A stretch of 64,000 nucleotides of DNA from Pseudomonas sp. ZH-FAD (GTDB lineage: Bacteria > Pseudomonadota > Gammaproteobacteria > Pseudomonadales > Pseudomonadaceae): positions 1 to 64,000 of the forward strand of contig NZ_PGLR01000018.1 in assembly GCF_002803095.1 (NCBI RefSeq), given 5' to 3'. Position numbers and translations under genes: made by a program. Under the pieces are notes generated by a model. The model searched no databases. It saw only the letters and a list, made by a program, of their open reading frames with translations, and was not told where the DNA came from. Every line of letters starts with the position of its first letter. Position 1 is the stretch's first letter. Positions 44,951-55,224 of the stretch are shown here, one piece after another.

Positions 44951-46927
44951 CTACATGTAGATGAACTGCCGATACAACGTATTCAGTTGTTGACGAACAG
45001 CTTCCACGCGCTTTTCGTCACCCTCGTCCGTATATTCCAGCAACGCCTGCTCTTTGCGAGTGATTTGCTCGCAAAGCACCGCCAGGTTCTCGCAGAAACT
45101 GCTCGAGTGCACAGGCGACCCTACTGCCTCCACTTGCTCGCCAGCTAGCCTGCGCACCGATGAAACAGGTGAAATTCCATTGGTCTTGTTGAACGCCATC
45201 TGGCGTTCCCGGCGACTGCTCGTTTCGTCGATAGCTTCCCTCATTGCCGCCGTCACAGTATCAGCGTACAGGACAGCCTTGCCGTTTTTATTCCGGGCAA
45301 CTCGCCCGATCATCTGAATCAGCGCGTGGGCCGAGCGCAGGAATCCCGCGCGATCGGCATCGAGAATCGCAACCAATGACGCCTCCGGAATGTCTAGTCC
45401 TTCACGCAAAAGACTGACACCAATCAGCACATCGAAATCGCCTGCCCGCAGACCATTGATGATCTCGACCCGATCTTCCACTTTTGTATCGGCGTGCATG
45501 TATCGGGCGCGGACTCCCTGCCCGGCCATGAAATCGTCGAGCGCTTCAGATTCGGCTTTTGTCAGCGCTGTCACCAAGACCCGCTCATTGTTCTGGATGC
45601 GCGTAGATATCTCGGTAAGCAGATCATCCATACGCCCTTCCGATGGCCTCACCTCCACTTCTGGATCAAGCAGTCCAGTGGGCCTGATGATTTGCTCGAC
45701 GACTCTGCCCTTGGAAGTCTGCTGCTCGTAGTCGCCAGGCGTCGCGGATACAAAGATAGTTTGAGGCTTGATTGCCTCGAACTCATTGAAACTCAACGGG
45801 CGATTGTTTTTCGATGATGGTAGGCGGAACCCATAATCGATCAACGTTTCCTTGCGGCTTTGATCCCCCCGGTACATCGCCGATATCTGAGGCACCATGA
45901 CGTGAGACTCATCGACAAAAAGCAACCCGTCTTTTGGAAGGTAATCGAGCAGCGTCGTAGGCGGCAGCGCCGGATCACGGCCATTCAGGTAACAGGAGTA
46001 GTTCTCCATCCCTGAGCAATAGCCGAGCTCACGCATCATTTCCACATCGTTGGTAATGCGCTCATACAAGCGATTGGCTTCGACGAGGCGATTTTCCCGG
46101 TTGAGCGCCTCGACCCTCGATTCCATCTCGGCCAGTATCTCGACCGTGGCTGATGCGATCTGGTTCTTTGGCGTGGCGAACAACGTCTTGGGCGAGACCA
46201 GGTAATGATCCACTGCCCCTGATCGCTTGCCGGTCACCGGATCGATCCAATGGATCGACTCTATGCACCCGTCCAGGAACGCCACCCGGACCGCGCGGAG
46301 CTCCGAATCCGCCGGGAAGATGTCAATGACATCGCCGCGCACACGGAAAGACCCTCGCTTGAGGGCACGATCCGCGCGACCATACTGCAGCAATGCCAGT
46401 TTGCGGATGAGCTCGGTTTGCTCCAGTTCAGCCCCAAGAGACAAGGGAACCTGCAGCGCGCGGTATCCGTCCGGATCACCCAATCCATAGATTGAAGACA
46501 CCGAGGCGACGACGATGACATCGCGCCTCTCGATCAAGGACTTTGTCGTGGAAAGCCGCAGCCGTTCAAGGTGCTCATTGATGGCGGAATCCTTTTGAAT
46601 AAAGCGATCGCTGCCCGGCATGTACACTTCAGGCTGGAAATAATCGTAATAGGAGACAAAGTACTCCACCGCGTTTTCAGGAAAGAAGTGCTTCATTTCC
46701 GCGTAAAGCTGCGCGGTCAGCGTCTTGTTGGGCGCCAGGATCAACGTCGGCCGTTTCAGGCGGTGGATCACATTGGCCATGGTAAAGGTTTTGCCCGAGC
46801 CGGTGATGCCCTTCAGCGTCTGGTGAGTCGCCCCCTCCTCTATGCCAGAGATGAGACGCGCCACTGCCTCTGGTTGGCTCCCGGCAGGGGTATAGTTCGA
46901 GTGCAGGATGAATGTACCGCTTGGCAT
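44951..46927 (-). CDS. Divergent UvrB-like excision nuclease subunit
   Basis: UvrB is the damage-verifying helicase of nucleotide excision repair. The 658-residue product has the Walker A LKGITGSGKTFTMANVI, the hairpin SYYDYFQPEVYMP, SSIYGLGDP, FVDESHVMVPQI and the helicase motifs VSATPGDYE and IQMIGRVARN. The C-terminal UVR domain that normally contacts UvrC is poorly conserved (ENLAVLCEQITRKEQALLEY). It is clearly not a typical housekeeping uvrB and sits upstream of frmR in a formaldehyde module. A role against formaldehyde-induced crosslinks is plausible but unproven. Confidence 0.9.
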   Translation of the reverse strand: MPSGTFILHSNYTPAGSQPEAVARLISGIEEGATHQTLKGITGSGKTFTMANVIHRLKRPTLILAPNKTLTAQLYAEMKHFFPENAVEYFVSYYDYFQPEVYMPGSDRFIQKDSAINEHLERLRLSTTKSLIERRDVIVVASVSSIYGLGDPDGYRALQVPLSLGAELEQTELIRKLALLQYGRADRALKRGSFRVRGDVIDIFPADSELRAVRVAFLDGCIESIHWIDPVTGKRSGAVDHYLVSPKTLFATPKNQIASATVEILAEMESRVEALNRENRLVEANRLYERITNDVEMMRELGYCSGMENYSCYLNGRDPALPPTTLLDYLPKDGLLFVDESHVMVPQISAMYRGDQSRKETLIDYGFRLPSSKNNRPLSFNEFEAIKPQTIFVSATPGDYEQQTSKGRVVEQIIRPTGLLDPEVEVRPSEGRMDDLLTEISTRIQNNERVLVTALTKAESEALDDFMAGQGVRARYMHADTKVEDRVEIINGLRAGDFDVLIGVSLLREGLDIPEASLVAILDADRAGFLRSAHALIQMIGRVARNKNGKAVLYADTVTAAMREAIDETSSRRERQMAFNKTNGISPVSSVRRLAGEQVEAVGSPVHSSSFCENLAVLCEQITRKEQALLEYTDEGDEKRVEAVRQQLNTLYRQFIYM

Positions 46928-47129
46928 GGGAAACCCTCCTGATTCACGATTTGAATTTCAGCTGTCGTGTAGGACATTTGAAACCGCAGATTCACGTAGC
47001 CGGCGACCGCGCCTTTGAAACCCGCTTGAAGTGTTGATCGAACGCTCCCCAAAAAAGCCAATTGCTACGCTACAGGCATTGTTTATCAGGCTTTCCCCTC
47101 CGATCAGCGCAGAAGGCAGGGGCATACCT

Positions 47130-47554
47130 GTGTGGACCTTCGCTATTGGATTCACCAGGCCCACCGCACGGTCCTTATTTACATGGTTGGGCGCGCCCGG
47201 CACTAAACGCCTGATCGATGTCCGCCTGAACACCGCTTCGCAATTAGCCGGCTTTGCCAAATGCGAAGACCTTTGGTCTTTCACCCGGGTACTCTGCGGG
47301 ATTGAATACGCCCCACTCCCGCTAATGGCACCGACAAGAGAAATGTTCGAGGCATACAAAATCAAAGGTAGTGGCTGGGCGCTTTATGCCGAGCGCTTTC
47401 TGGCGTTGATGACATCCAGGAAAAACAGAAGCGCTCGATAAGAAGCTGCTGAGTGACGCCGGCCTATTGGGCAACGAGCCCCATCACTGTCACCGCAGGC
47501 TTGTTGCCGAATACCTCGCAAAAAAAGGCCGACGTCGAGATTGTCCACTTGTAG
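47130..47554 (+). pseudogene. DUF488 protein, two frameshifts
   Basis: From GTG 47130 the frame gives VWTFAIGFTRPTARSLFTWL and KRLIDVRLNTASQLAGFAK, then KGSGWALYAERFLALM, typical of DUF488. It stops at 47441. The remaining family motif continues in the next frame from about 47431 (ALDKKLLSDAGLLGNEPHHC, then HRRLVAEYL). A second shift at about 47527 restores DVEIVHL and a stop at 47552-47554. Both shifts sit at A-runs, so they may be sequencing errors and the gene may be intact. DUF488 function is unknown. Confidence 0.75.
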
Positions 47555-47576
47555 AGAACAACAGCCTGTCTGATCG

Positions 47577-48884
47577 TCAATCCGTCGAGGCTTGCTTGCC
47601 AGGGACCTGCCCCGCCTGTTCACTGGGCCGCATGATCAGGCGTGAGCCTCGATAACCGACACTATGGTTCCATACCCAACTCAGCGCAACGCTCAGGCGA
47701 TTGCGCACGCCAATCAGGAAGTAGATGTGTGCCAGCTTCCAGATCCACCAGGCGATCGCCCCGCGCAACTTGATACGCCCCATATCGATGACCGCCAGGC
47801 CGCGACCGATGGTGGCGAGGTTGCCCTGGTGCTTGTACTTGAAAGGCTCATCAACGCTTTTGCCCTTCAGCCGCTGCTTTACCAGATTGGCCACGTACTT
47901 GCCTTGCTGCTTGGCCGCAGGTGCGATACCCGGCACATACTTCCCATCCCGCATCGCCGACGCCGCGGTGTCCCCGATCACGAAAATCTCGTGACGACCC
48001 GGCACGGTAAGGTCCGGCCCGACCAGCACACGCCCCGCACGATCAGACTCGGCATTCAACCAACGGGCGGCAGGTGAAGCCTGTATCCCGGCTGCCCAGA
48101 CAATGGTTTTAGCCGCAAGCTGTTTGCCTGCAACTATTACGCCCTCCATGGAGCAGTCAGTTACAGGAGACCCCAGCGCCACTTCCACCCCGAGTTTCTC
48201 GAGCGCTCGTCGGGTGTAGTCCGAAAGCTTCTCAGGAAACACAGGAAGCAAGCGAGTGCCGGCCTCGATCAGTACAACCCGTGTGGCGCGGGGATCGATG
48301 GAGCGAAAATCATGCGCCAACGTATCCTTCGCCAGTTCAGCGATGGTGCCTGCCAACTCGACACCCGTCGGACCGCCGCCAATGATCACGAATGTCTGCA
48401 GCGCGGCACGTTCGGCCGGATTGATTGAGCGCTCGGCCTGCTCGAACGCGCAAAGAATCCTCCCGCGAATGGTGGTGGCGTCCTCCAGGGTCTTCAGGCC
48501 AGGGGCATGAGGCTCCCAATCGTCGTGACCGAAGTAGGCGTGCGTCGCCCCCGTCGCAAGAACCAGCGTGTCGTAACCGATGGTTGAGCCGTTATCGAGA
48601 ATGACTTGCCGCGCGGCGACATCGACACCCTGCACTTCCGCCATGAGCGTCTGCACATTCTGACGGTCGCGGAACAAGTAGCGAATCGGCCAAGCGATTT
48701 CAGTGGTTGAGAGCGATGCGCCGGCAACCTGGTAAAGCAAGGGCTGGAATAGGTGATAGTTGCGCCGATCAATGATTGTTATATCGACGTCGGCGCCGGA
48801 TAATCCATTGACAACGTCCAACCCACCGAAGCCTGCACCAACGACGACAACATGATGCCGTTTGTCAGAGGTCTTTTTCATCAT
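47577..48884 (-). CDS. ndh: Type II NADH dehydrogenase
   Basis: A single-subunit NADH:quinone oxidoreductase (NDH-2) of 435 residues. The FAD motif is HVVVVGAGFGGLDVVNGLSG and the NAD motif is FVIIGGGPTGVELAGTIAEL. It also has TLVLATGATHAYFGHDDWE, EIFVIGDTAA and a C-terminal membrane anchor (KLRGAIAWWIWKLAHIYFLI). It lies 16 bp after fghA on the same strand and ends the intact formaldehyde operon. It could re-oxidise the NADH formed by FrmA at the membrane. Confidence 0.92.
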   Translation of the reverse strand: MMKKTSDKRHHVVVVGAGFGGLDVVNGLSGADVDITIIDRRNYHLFQPLLYQVAGASLSTTEIAWPIRYLFRDRQNVQTLMAEVQGVDVAARQVILDNGSTIGYDTLVLATGATHAYFGHDDWEPHAPGLKTLEDATTIRGRILCAFEQAERSINPAERAALQTFVIIGGGPTGVELAGTIAELAKDTLAHDFRSIDPRATRVVLIEAGTRLLPVFPEKLSDYTRRALEKLGVEVALGSPVTDCSMEGVIVAGKQLAAKTIVWAAGIQASPAARWLNAESDRAGRVLVGPDLTVPGRHEIFVIGDTAASAMRDGKYVPGIAPAAKQQGKYVANLVKQRLKGKSVDEPFKYKHQGNLATIGRGLAVIDMGRIKLRGAIAWWIWKLAHIYFLIGVRNRLSVALSWVWNHSVGYRGSRLIMRPSEQAGQVPGKQASTD

Positions 48885-48900
48885 CAGGGCCTCCCAATCT

Positions 48901-49734
48901 TCAGCGATTCAACGCAGCCGCATGGTGGGCCATGTGTTCGCTCAAGTAGGTCGAAATAAAGTAGTAGCTATGATCATGGCCAGTCCGTAAATTGAGAGTC
49001 AGCGGGTGACCAGCCTGTTCACACGCGGCACGCAGCAGTTCCGGTCGAAGCTGGTGCTCGAGAAACTCATCGTTCAGTCCTTGATCGACAAGCAGCGGTA
49101 AGCGTTCTTGCGCTGCGCGGATCAGTTCGACCGCGTCATATTGCTTCCAGGCGTCTTGGTTCTTTTCGCCCAGGTAAGCCGCCAGGGCCTTCTGCCCCCA
49201 TGGGACTTGCGTGGGCGCCACGATCGGCGAGAACGCCGAGACACTCACATAACGACCGGGGTTGCTAAGCGCTATGACCAGGGCGCCGTGACCGCCCATG
49301 GAGTGTCCGCTGATGCTGCGCCTTGACGACGCGGGGAAGTTCGCTTCGATCAGAGCTGGCAGTTCGTCGACCACATAGGAATACATCTGATAGTGATCGC
49401 TCCAGGGCAGTTCTGTGGCGTCCACATAGAAACCCGCCCCTTGACCGAGGTCATAGGCAGCATCGTCGGCGATGCTCTCCCCTCGCGGGCTGGTATCCGG
49501 TGCGACGACAATGATCCCGTGCTCCGCGGCATACCGCTGCACCGCCGCCTTGGTGATGAAGTTCTGCTCGGTGCAGGTCAGGCCGGAGAGCCAGTATAGA
49601 ACCGGGAGCTTTTCATACTCAGCCTGAGGAGGAAGATAGATTCCAAACCTCATCATGCAGCCAAGCACTGCTGAGTCATGCTGATAAACGTCCTGCCAAC
49701 CCTCGAAGCTGGCGTGATGTTCAATGCGTTCCAT
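48901..49734 (-). CDS. fghA: S-formylglutathione hydrolase
   Basis: This esterase-D-type hydrolase converts S-formylglutathione to formate and glutathione, the second step after FrmA. The 277 residues contain LPVLYWLSGLTCTEQNFITK, the nucleophile Ser in SGHSMGGHGALVIAL, the Asp in LVDQGLNDEFL and the His in TGHDHSYYFISTYL. It belongs to the frm module, between the decayed DUF3422 gene and ndh. Confidence 0.95.
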   Translation of the reverse strand: MERIEHHASFEGWQDVYQHDSAVLGCMMRFGIYLPPQAEYEKLPVLYWLSGLTCTEQNFITKAAVQRYAAEHGIIVVAPDTSPRGESIADDAAYDLGQGAGFYVDATELPWSDHYQMYSYVVDELPALIEANFPASSRRSISGHSMGGHGALVIALSNPGRYVSVSAFSPIVAPTQVPWGQKALAAYLGEKNQDAWKQYDAVELIRAAQERLPLLVDQGLNDEFLEHQLRPELLRAACEQAGHPLTLNLRTGHDHSYYFISTYLSEHMAHHAAALNR

Positions 49735-50129
49735 GGATATTCTCCGTATCTCAACGAGGTGGTGCCCAGGCTCTTATCAAGACGACTTGTCGTCCCGTTC
49801 AGGGTACGTACAAGAACGCTTCACCTGACGCACCATCCAGCAGGTTTCCAGCGTCGCCGCCGGTATGAGGATCGCTGCTACAAACCCAGGCGCCACCACA
49901 CCACCAAGGCCAGATGCCGTCTTCGATGTACAAGCAATAAAATGTGCAACCCTGTGGGCCACTACCGCGACGCCCCCGAAGAGTCGACGCCGTCTGCTGG
50001 CCCGCTTTGAATTCGGTGTTTCTTGCATCACGCACCGAACTTTCAGTCCGAGCGTGCTCATTGATCGCCTTCGGCCATGAAGGCGAGGCAACAGGTCTTT
50101 CGGAGACCGAATCATCTGACAGGGGCTCC
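49735..50129. other. Stretch between fghA and the DUF3422 remnant
   Basis: No intact gene is visible in this 395 bp. The position corresponds to the body of a DUF3422 gene that the module once had, but the decay is too far advanced to align by eye. Only the gene start remains recognisable, at 50130-50228. Confidence 0.4.
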
Positions 50130-50228
50130 GAGCGCCGCAAACCGGTTGGCATGAGTGGGAATGCCATACACGGTCGCGGCCGAGGCGGAGGGTGGGATCG
50201 TTTAGGCGGGAACCTATCCTTTCACGAC
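50130..50228 (-). pseudogene. DUF3422 start remnant, copy 2
   Basis: The DNA AGTGAGGTCGTCGTGAAAGG aligns with AATGAGGTCGTCATGAAACA, the ribosome-binding site and start of the DUF3422 fragment at 44111. Further in, VYGIPTHANR corresponds to VYGMQAHAGR. Here the start ATG has become GTG and is followed by TAG after three codons. It shows that both formaldehyde modules descend from one gene order. Confidence 0.5.
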
Positions 50229-50248
50229 GACCTCACTTCTCCTTGGTT

Positions 50249-50647
50249 TCAGACAAAGGTGTAGGCGCAGACCTTGTTACCGGCCGGATCACGCAGGTAG
50301 GCCGCGTAAGCACCTGGCAGGTGGCCACGAGGGCCGGGCTGACCTTCGTCGGTGCCGCCAGCGGCGAGGCCGGCGGAGTGGAACGCATCCACCTCAGCAG
50401 GGGTGGCGGCAGCGAAACCTACCGTCACACCGTTGCTGGTGGGTGCTGCGCCATTGCCTGGGCGGGCGATGATGAAAGCCGGCTTGTCACGACCGTACAG
50501 CACCCAATCGTTACCGAATGGACCCAGGTTCTTGATGCCGAGGGCACCCAGAGCGGCATCATAGAACGCGACCGACTTCTTGATGTCGGCGGCGCCGAAG
50601 AAGACATGGGAGAAGATGTCGTTACCGGAAATTACTGGAATAGCCAT
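50249..50647 (-). CDS. VOC/glyoxalase-family protein
   Basis: A 132-residue vicinal-oxygen-chelate protein: IFSHVFFGAADIKKSVAFYD, WVLYGRDKPAFIIARP and a C-terminal GAYAAYLRDPAGNKVCAYTF with a metal-binding Asp/Asn pattern. Such proteins often accompany frmA and may handle glutathione-aldehyde adducts, but no specific activity can be read from the sequence. It lies 52 bp after frmA on the same strand. Confidence 0.9.
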   Translation of the reverse strand: MAIPVISGNDIFSHVFFGAADIKKSVAFYDAALGALGIKNLGPFGNDWVLYGRDKPAFIIARPGNGAAPTSNGVTVGFAAATPAEVDAFHSAGLAAGGTDEGQPGPRGHLPGAYAAYLRDPAGNKVCAYTFV

Positions 50648-50699
50648 TGAAGTGTTTCCTTGATGATTGATGTTGAAAGATCGGGTAGTGATCCGTGAA

Positions 50700-51827
<1,128 letters not shown>

Positions 51828-51864
51828 TTAGTCGATTCCCCTCACCAAGTCCGCTTGGACTCGA

Positions 51865-52140
51865 TTACCGGAGATACGACCGAACGATGGAGATGGTTTC
51901 GTTAATGAAGTGTTGTTGCGAGTCGCTCCTCGACCCTGTGCCAGGAAACTCCTCCCGAAGATGGCTTTCCAAAACGGCCGCCATCAGGCCGTTAATGGAA
52001 CCGCGCACTGCTGCCAACTGCCGCAGTACCGCGACACATGCCGGATCCAATTCCAGATCCTGCTTCAGGGCAGTGAACTGCCCGCTAATACCTTTAGCGC
52101 GGCGAAGAGTCTTCTCCTTCTCTTCAGGGCACTGAGGCAT
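51865..52140 (-). CDS. frmR: Formaldehyde-responsive repressor FrmR, copy 2
   Basis: A 91-residue FrmR of the CsoR/RcnR family, with N-terminal MPQCPEEKEKTLRRAKGISG, the sensing Cys in DPACVAVLRQLAAVRGSING and LMAAVLESHLREEFPG. Pro2 and this Cys are the formaldehyde crosslink pair. An extra Cys at position 4 is unusual compared with copy 1. A strong operator lies 30 bp upstream. The two FrmR copies differ at many positions, so they are not a recent duplication. Confidence 0.9.
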   Translation of the reverse strand: MPQCPEEKEKTLRRAKGISGQFTALKQDLELDPACVAVLRQLAAVRGSINGLMAAVLESHLREEFPGTGSRSDSQQHFINETISIVRSYLR

Positions 52141-52170
52141 TGCAGCCCGCCCTTCGCCGTCGAGATGAAA

Positions 52171-52192
52171 ATACTATACCCCCCTATAGTAT
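52171..52192. promoter_or_regulatory. FrmR operator
   Basis: Perfect arms ATACTATA (52171-52178) and TATAGTAT (52185-52192) flank six C residues. This AT-rich palindrome around a G/C-tract is the recognised site type for FrmR/RcnR-family repressors. It stands before frmR-frmA-VOC. Confidence 0.88.
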
Positions 52193-52515
52193 TTGTTGGG
52201 AAGTTAAATTTTTCCCGACTAGGCTTCCGCCCTTCTGCACAGTGCTTACAGATACCCTTCGCTGCCACACAGCAACAATGTGCGCACCTCGTCAGCAGCG
52301 GCCTGCGTGCGCGTGAATCAATGATGAAGATTGCCTGGCAGCGCCTGCCCCCTCCTCGCTCAAGGTGAATGAGCCGTATGTCAGGAAATTGAGCTTCGCC
52401 TGCAGCGTCTCCATTGCCAGACGTAGCGGTCTAGACATTTGTCTACGCTTTAGCGCTCATCAGTAGTGTAGGCGACACGTCGGGGGGGATTACAAATCGG
52501 TTACGGACTGACCGA
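52193..52515. other. Non-coding stretch before the IS3 remnant
   Basis: About 320 bp between the FrmR operator and the IS3-family orfA start. No frame has recognisable protein character. The 5' end of the IS3-family element should lie here, but I could not define its inverted repeat. Confidence 0.4.
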
Positions 52516-52803
52516 ATGCACGAAAAATCGCAGCGCGAGTCCTAGACGAAACCATCGAAGTGCTCGGCCAGGAGCGGCGTCGCCGTTGGAGCGTCGAGGA
52601 GAAACTGGCCATGGTGCGCGAGAGCCTGGAGCCCGGGCAAAGCGTCTCGGTGGTGGCCCGGCGTAACGGCATCAATCCCAACCCACTGTTCCATTGGCGC
52701 AAGCTCTACCAGGACGGCAGCCTGTCGGCGGTCAGTGCCGGTGAAGCGGTGGTGCCCGCTTCCGAGTTGGCCGATGCCCTCAAGCAGATCCGCGAACTGC
52801 AAC
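52516..52803 (+). pseudogene. IS3-family OrfA, frameshifted and interrupted
   Basis: The frame from ATG 52516 (MHEKSQRES) hits a stop because one C seems lost near 52541. The next frame carries [20 protein letters not shown], then [20 protein letters not shown] and [20 protein letters not shown], a typical IS3-family OrfA helix-turn-helix protein. After [10 protein letters not shown] the sequence switches to an IS110-type element, so the C-terminus and OrfB are absent. It is inactive. Confidence 0.75.
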
Positions 52804-52888
52804 AATGGGATGGACTCCTCCTCACCTTGGCATCTTGAGAGCCAGACTGAAGGTGCGAGCCACAGTCAACGGAGAGAGGAGTCCACTC

Positions 52889-53920
52889 ATGAAGCTTATG
52901 CGCGTTGGGGTCGTCCTGGCCAAGAACGTGTTCGAGGTTCACGGTGTCGACTGCCAGGAGCGGCCGGTCTGGCGGCAGCGTTTGCCTCGCTAGCGCTGGC
53001 TGCAAACGGTGCTGGAGAAGATCGAGCCAGGGTGCGAGATCGGCATGAAAAGTTGCGGTGGCGCGCACCATTGGGCACGGCAACTGGAGGCACGTGGTTT
53101 CCGAGTGAGGCTGATCGCGCCGCAGTTCGTCAAACCGTACGTGAAGAGCAACAAGAACGATGCCAACGATGCCGAGGCAATCTGCGAGGCCATGAGCCGG
53201 CCCAGCATGCGCTTCGTCGCCATCAAAACTGTCGAGCAGCAGGACATCCAGGCGACGCATCGCATCCGGGCCGGCTTGATTGAACAGCGGACAGCCAAAG
53301 CCAATCAGATTCGTGGGCTGGTCGCCGAGTACGGGCTCATCGCGCCAAAGGAATTGCTCATGCTCCGTCGAGCGATACCGTGCTGGCTGGAACAGGCGGA
53401 TAACGGGTTGACGGTGCGTTTGCGGCGTTTGCTGGCGGGCTTGTGGGGCGATTTCCGCACGCTGGATCAGCGTGTCAGCGAACTCGACGACGAGATATCG
53501 CTGATCGCAACCAATGAGCCCGCCGCCGTTCGTTTGCAGCAGCTGCGCGGTGTCGGCCCGATGATCGCCACCGCGCTGGTGGTCGCTCTCGGCGATGCCC
53601 GCCAGTTTGCCAATGGTCGACAATTTGCTGCCTCGTTGGGGCTGACGCCACGGCAACACAGTTCTGGCGGCAAGGATCGATTATTGGGTATCAGCAAACG
53701 TGGTGACGCCTACTTGCGCACTCTGCTGGTTCACGGCGCACGTGCTGCCCTACGCACGGCCAGTTCCATAGAGGATCCACTCAGTCGTTGGGCCATTCGC
53801 TTGGCTGAGCGATCACATCCCAACGTGGCCGCCATCGCCTTGGCCAACAAAATGGCGAGCATGGCGTGGGCAATGTTACGCAATGGCACCCACTATCAAG
53901 CGGAGCGAGCTGCTGCCTAA
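52889..53920 (+). pseudogene. IS110-family transposase, inactivated
   Basis: One frame of 343 codons carries the DEDD-type N-terminus (MRVGVVLAKNVFEVHGVD), NDANDAEAICEAMSRPSMRF, and the C-terminal Transposase_20 part (LQQLRGVGPMIATALVVALG, then FAASLGLTPRQHSSGGKDRL with the Ser). It is dead in three ways: an amber codon at 52991-52993, the first catalytic Asp of the usual GVDLAKN changed to Val, and the Glu of the usual MEACGGAHHWA changed to Lys. The element begins at about 52804 inside the IS3 OrfA. Its right end is not certain. Confidence 0.88.
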
Positions 53921-54131
53921 TCTATTCATCCGCGTCCCCTGGGAGAGAAGCACTTCTAAATCACGATTGCGAAGCAACCCGAACGATGGCAAACCGGTCG
54001 AACCGGCGTTGGTAGAATCCTCAAGCATCCAGGTGCGAAAAGCACGGTGCAACGATTGGGAACCGACGCGCGAATAGCCCATCACGGCCCCGCATCGAAA
54101 CGATGCCGTAGTCAGAGGCCGAATATGCGCG

Positions 54132-54386
54132 GTGTCGCTGTACCCAGTATCAGCCCATGACGTGGTGGCCGGCCACGCGCTGTTGCGGGCCAGTGGGGGT
54201 GTGCTGTTGGACGAGCATGGGCAACCAATCAGTTACCGAACCGAAGACGCTATGGCCATGGTGTCGAAGCGCTGCTTTGGCGGGGCGGAGCAGGCCTGCC
54301 GGGACCTTAGCGTCCGCAATTGGGAGCGTGTATTAGATGCACCCGTTGAACATCTGGAAGAAGGGAGCAATCTACGCCTCCTATAA
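54132..54386 (+). pseudogene. cysQ: CysQ-like phosphatase C-terminal fragment
   Basis: The frame encodes DVVAGHALLRASGGVLLDEH followed by GQPISYRTEDAM, resembling the end of the inositol-monophosphatase-like 3'(2'),5'-bisphosphate nucleotidase CysQ (W-D..AGHA.L...GG...D..G..L.Y). The metal-binding front of the enzyme is missing, and the WD motif itself appears partly deleted. It lies just beyond the IS110-type remnant. Confidence 0.5.
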
Positions 54387-55098
54387 ACAACAAACCCCCT
54401 GGTGCGCAGTTCGGGATGAATCCCGTCCGAGGCGTGGGGGTTATGGTCTTGGACTTAGGGTATTGGACGGTAGCTGCACCGTCAATTCGCGCGCATGTCA
54501 CATGCGCATACGTCGCGGGAAACGAGGGCGGGCATGCTAACGGCAATGCGCTCATCCTCCTGTGTTGGAAATTATGGACTTTTGCATAATTACGCATAAT
54601 TCATGCAAGTCGAAATAATCAGCCAATATCTTGTTGCTTCACGATATTTTATTTCGCGATCCTTGATTGTGGTGACATTAATTCCCGTGGAGGGAGCAGC
54701 ACCAAGAAGGGGGTAGACACCACTCAGGCGAGGCGTGGGACCAGCATGGGCCCGTTTTTGCCTTCGCGTGGCGCGACGCAGGGTCTAAGCACATGCCCGC
54801 TCTGCCCCTCCGCCAACCGATGTTTATTCGAACCTCAACCCTATGCACTTAAACTCCAGGTCGCTCATGAAAAGCCGTCGTCACCCCCGAGACTTTTTGG
54901 CCAGCTCTATTGGTGCTCAATCACCTGCTGTTGCTCGGGTGGCTCCGGCCTCTGGGGTCTGATTCCACCTCCCCCTCCACCGCCGCTGCTGCTACTCGAA
55001 TCATCTGTGCGGCCTGACGCAGTAAACCGCGGCATGCGAAAGGTAACGGAAATACCTAGTGATGGAACGTTGTACTGGCCGGACTGCAAAATCCTCTG
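54387..55098. other. Non-coding stretch with nested inverted repeats
   Basis: This 710-bp region lacks a convincing gene. At 54393-54442 arms AACCCCC and GGGGGTT enclose an inner perfect hairpin, CGGGAT-GA-ATCCCG (54412-54425). A second hairpin, GCGCATG/CATGCGC, lies at about 54490-54506. On the minus strand, 54907-55134 has an open frame with poly-Ser/poly-Gly (SSSSSGGGGGGG) whose first part (SLGISVTFRMPRF) recalls the end of AlkB-like oxygenases. I am not confident it is a gene. Confidence 0.4.
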
Positions 55099-55224
55099 GT
55101 GCAGGTGAGCCGGCGGAACCGGATACATCCCCATTCCTGTTATTTCGTCTATGCACCATGCCTCGAGGGCTGCTCGCGATGCCCTTCGAATGGCGGGAGG
55201 TACAGAAAGGCGGCTCCCAAGGCT

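Noticed and set aside
54907..55134. Minus-strand ORF with poly-Ser/poly-Gly tail
   Set aside because: The SLGISVTFRMPRF segment weakly resembles AlkB ends, but the remaining part is low complexity and no upstream domain exists, so it is not called as a gene.
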